IMG/VR virus record: IMGVR_UViG_3300035670_001377 | Location: 1 to 21,653 of that record | Origin: a virus | Reading direction: 5' to 3' (one strand) | Length of the DNA stretch: 21,653 bases | In this document: positions 19,620-21,653 of the stretch, piece by piece | Layout: each line of letters begins with the position of its first letter | Position numbering within the stretch: position 1 is the stretch's first letter | Position numbers and translations under genes: made by a program | Notes under the pieces: model-generated | The model's database searches: none | What the model was told of the DNA's origin: nothing | What the model saw: only the letters and a program-made list of their open reading frames with translations

Positions 19620-20285
19620 GTGGCCGGTTACGGCAGCGGCTTATATGGGCGTGGCAATTACGGCATAGACCCCAAAGAGGGGGCAGCCACGCTAAACGCA
19701 GCGGCGACGCTTGTTGTCGCCGGCGTACTGGTGCAGCAGGGTGCTGCAACGCTGAACGCAGCGGCAACGCTTACGATCAGCGCGACGCGCGTGCAGCAGG
19801 GGGCTGCAGCGCTTTCGGCGGCGGCAACGCTCACAGCGACCGCCAACAGGGTGCAGAACGCTGCGGCGGCGCTCTCTGCGGCTGCGACGCTGACTGCGAG
19901 CGCAGCTCGAGTGCAGCAGGGCGCTGCGGCGCTCTCAGCAGCGGCGACGCTGGCGGCGAGTGCGGAGCGCATCCAACCTGGCGCAGCGGTACTGCTGGCA
20001 GCGGCCACGCTAACTGCCACGGCAAACCGGGTGCAGTTCGCCTCCTGCGCGATCAATGCCGTTTCGGCACTGACGTGCGCAGGACGCAAGAAGTGGGAAG
20101 ACGAGCCAGACACGCCAGAGAGCTGGACGCCGCAGGCAGATACGGCGCTGGCGTGGACGGCGCAGAGTGATACTGCAAGGTCGTGGACGCCGCAGAGCGA
20201 CACGGCGGAGACATGGACGCCGCAAGGCGACACATCGAGAACTTGGACAGAGAAAACACACCCGGCCTACTTAGAGGCTGCTTGA
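19620..20285 (+). CDS. Protein of two tandem repeat types (20-residue and 10-residue), probable tail component
   Basis: After a Gly/Tyr-rich N-terminus (MAGYGSGLYGRGNYGIDPKE), seven 20-residue repeats occupy residues 21-160 (DNA 19680-20099, exact 60-bp period), consensus GAA-x-L-AAATLT-x-x-A-x-RVQ. They look helical or beta-solenoid, with the last copy degenerate. Residues 161-210 (DNA 20100-20249) are five 10-residue repeats ending in WT (P/A-Q-x-DT-A-x-x-WT). The start is GTG with no clear ribosome site. It lies between the small fibre-like gene and the long fibre, so a tail shaft or spacer is likely. I do not recognise a named family for the whole. Confidence 0.7.
   Translation: MAGYGSGLYGRGNYGIDPKEGAATLNAAATLVVAGVLVQQGAATLNAAATLTISATRVQQGAAALSAAATLTATANRVQNAAAALSAAATLTASAARVQQGAAALSAAATLAASAERIQPGAAVLLAAATLTATANRVQFASCAINAVSALTCAGRKKWEDEPDTPESWTPQADTALAWTAQSDTARSWTPQSDTAETWTPQGDTSRTWTEKTHPAYLEAA
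19680..20099 (+). repeat. Seven 60-bp in-frame tandem repeats
   Basis: Units start at 19680 and follow every 60 bases, most sharing GTGCAGCAGG and a GCAGCGGC-ACGCT core. The first six are clear and the seventh is degenerate. Five 30-bp units follow at 20100-20249. All keep the reading frame, so copy number can change without frameshift. Confidence 0.85.
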
Positions 20286-20296
20286 GGTAACGAGCA

Positions 20297-21653
20297 ATGG
20301 CTGACACAACCACCACTAACTTGTCGCTGACGAAGCCGGAGGTTGGCGCCTCTGCTGACACCTGGGGCGGCAAGCTCAACACCAACCTTGACACCATCGA
20401 CGGCATATTCGCTGCCGCGGGTAACGGCACGTCGGTGGGCCTGAACGTCGGCTCTGGCAAGACGCTGAACGTCTCTGCTGGCACGCTGACGCTCGCCGAC
20501 AATCAGATCAGCGGCGACAAGGTGGAAGGCGGCACGATCAATGCCATCACCATCAACACGCTCACCTCTACTGCCGTCAACGCCACCACCGTAGACGCCA
20601 CCAACGTAGAAGTTACTAACGTCAAAGCGAAGGACGGCACGGCGGCGATTGCGATTGCCGATAGCACCGGAGCGGTAACGGTATCCACGCCGACCGTGGT
20701 GTCGGTGAATTCGTCATCTGACGCGCTGCGTATCACGCAAGTTGGCGCTGGCAATGCGCTGGTCGTTGAAGACAGCGCAAATCCTGATGCATCGCCGTTG
20801 GTAGTAGACACTAGCGGAAACATCATCACCGGAGCGACGAGCGTTTATTCTGTCGTTGGAGTATGGGATAGCCGTATAACTTCAAATGCTGCTAGCAGTA
20901 ATTCAAGAAACGCAGGGTTAACCGCGTTCGCGTGGTCAACTGATAACACAGGAAATCTTTTTCACGCTGGAACGATTGGATTTGGCAGAAGCGGATCAAA
21001 CACTATTGGCACTCAAACCGTAGTTGGCAACACTGCGGCTCTTGGCGCTATTAGATTCGCTGGATCAGACGGAACAAACTTTATAGAAGCCGCACGAATT
21101 GCCTCATTTGTTGACGGAACTCCCGGCACAAACGATATGCCCGGACGATTGGTGTTTAGCACTACGGCTGACGGAGCATCTAGCCCAACTGAAAGATTGC
21201 GTATCGACAGCGCCGGAAACGTTGGCGTCGGTATTGCCCCGTCTGCTGGACGAACGTTTACTGTTGGAAAAAATTTAACTGGCGCAGTTTCCAGTTATGG
21301 AATTTTTAGCTCAACAACCGTCCAGCCTGACGTTACATCTAACGCATTTCTAAATGCTACGAATTGTGCAACCGCTTCAAATGGCGGAACTCCTTACACC
21401 ATATCCAATATTATTCATAACAACGCTTCGCAAGGAACGTTTAACGCTGACTCAACAGTAACTAATCAGATTGGTTTTTTTGCAACGTCTTCGCTGATTG
21501 GCGCCACCAACAACTACGGCTTCTACAGCAACATCGCCTCTGGCTCTAACCGCTGGAACTTCTATGCAGCGGGGACGGCGCGGAACTACTTTGCTGGCGA
21601 AATCGTTAATCCAAACGACAACACTATTCGGTTTGGCGATTCAGACAGCGCAA
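20297..21653 (+). CDS. Tail fibre protein (C-terminus beyond window)
   Basis: The ATG at 20297 follows GAGGT and opens a frame that stays open to the window end (452 codons), so the gene is partial. The N-terminus ([35 protein letters not shown]) is the conserved adaptor-like start of many phage fibres. Next comes a Thr/Asn/Val-rich repetitive shaft, then [18 protein letters not shown] (about residues 303-320), the collar motif often preceding a chaperone/trimerisation end. From about 20840 to 21480 the DNA is clearly more AT-rich than before and after, with different codon choice (AAC/GGA/ACT), consistent with exchange of the receptor-binding part. A C-terminal chaperone domain would lie past the window. 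Confidence 0.85.
   Translation, partial: MADTTTTNLSLTKPEVGASADTWGGKLNTNLDTIDGIFAAAGNGTSVGLNVGSGKTLNVSAGTLTLADNQISGDKVEGGTINAITINTLTSTAVNATTVDATNVEVTNVKAKDGTAAIAIADSTGAVTVSTPTVVSVNSSSDALRITQVGAGNALVVEDSANPDASPLVVDTSGNIITGATSVYSVVGVWDSRITSNAASSNSRNAGLTAFAWSTDNTGNLFHAGTIGFGRSGSNTIGTQTVVGNTAALGAIRFAGSDGTNFIEAARIASFVDGTPGTNDMPGRLVFSTTADGASSPTERLRIDSAGNVGVGIAPSAGRTFTVGKNLTGAVSSYGIFSSTTVQPDVTSNAFLNATNCATASNGGTPYTISNIIHNNASQGTFNADSTVTNQIGFFATSSLIGATNNYGFYSNIASGSNRWNFYAAGTARNYFAGEIVNPNDNTIRFGDSDSA

Noticed and set aside
1-21653. Integrase, attachment site or tRNA marking a prophage edge
   Set aside because: None seen on either strand; a Cro-like gene alone does not prove lysogeny.

Overview
The window reads as part of a tailed double-stranded DNA phage genome of short-tailed (podovirus-like) type. 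The evidence is a large terminase, a P22-type portal, a scaffold, an SU10-like major capsid protein, a head-tail adaptor and a tail-fibre gene in one rightward run. GC-rich codon choice, AAGGAG/GAGGT ribosome sites and the capsid family suggest a proteobacterial host. I see no integrase, tRNA, CRISPR array or insertion sequence, so lifestyle and exact host stay open.

Layout. 1-703 is a leftward early operon: a 66-residue protein, two tiny coupled ORFs (36 and 39 residues), then the start of a longer protein that runs off the window. 704-847 is a divergent control region whose rightward promoter would give a leaderless mRNA for a Cro/YdaS-like repressor. 848-5499 is the rightward early operon: Cro-like protein, HNH-like zinc protein, primase-helicase fusion, a CCCCCAGTT repeat array with a long imperfect hairpin, several small unknown proteins, a PD-(D/E)XK-like nuclease and an NrdR-type zinc ribbon. 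5499-7728 is packaging: small terminase, a 289-bp non-coding segment with DnaA-box-like 9-mers and Fur-box-like palindromes, then large terminase.

7725-9917 is an unusual sugar/methyl cassette placed between terminase and portal: methyltransferase, GT25-like glycosyltransferase, a Pro/Lys-rich mini-protein, and a GH130-like beta-propeller. 9957-17584 is the head module: portal, a probable virion protein, a Gly/Tyr-rich low-complexity protein, three small Lys-rich proteins, a small acidic/charged protein, scaffold and major capsid protein, closed by two tandem hairpins. 17647-21653 is the connector and tail region: small protein, a GT-A glycosyltransferase, head-tail adaptor, small fibre-like protein, a protein of two tandem repeat types, and a long tail-fibre protein cut by the window edge.

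Most neighbouring genes overlap by 1-4 bases (ATGA, GTGA, TTGA, TAATG or TGATG junctions), so translational coupling appears to be the main way gene dosage is set. The least ordinary signals are the two origin-like regions (3800-4012 and 6109-6205), the coupled minigenes at the left end, the dual-frame start at 8898-9042, and the scattered glycan enzymes inside the structural operon.
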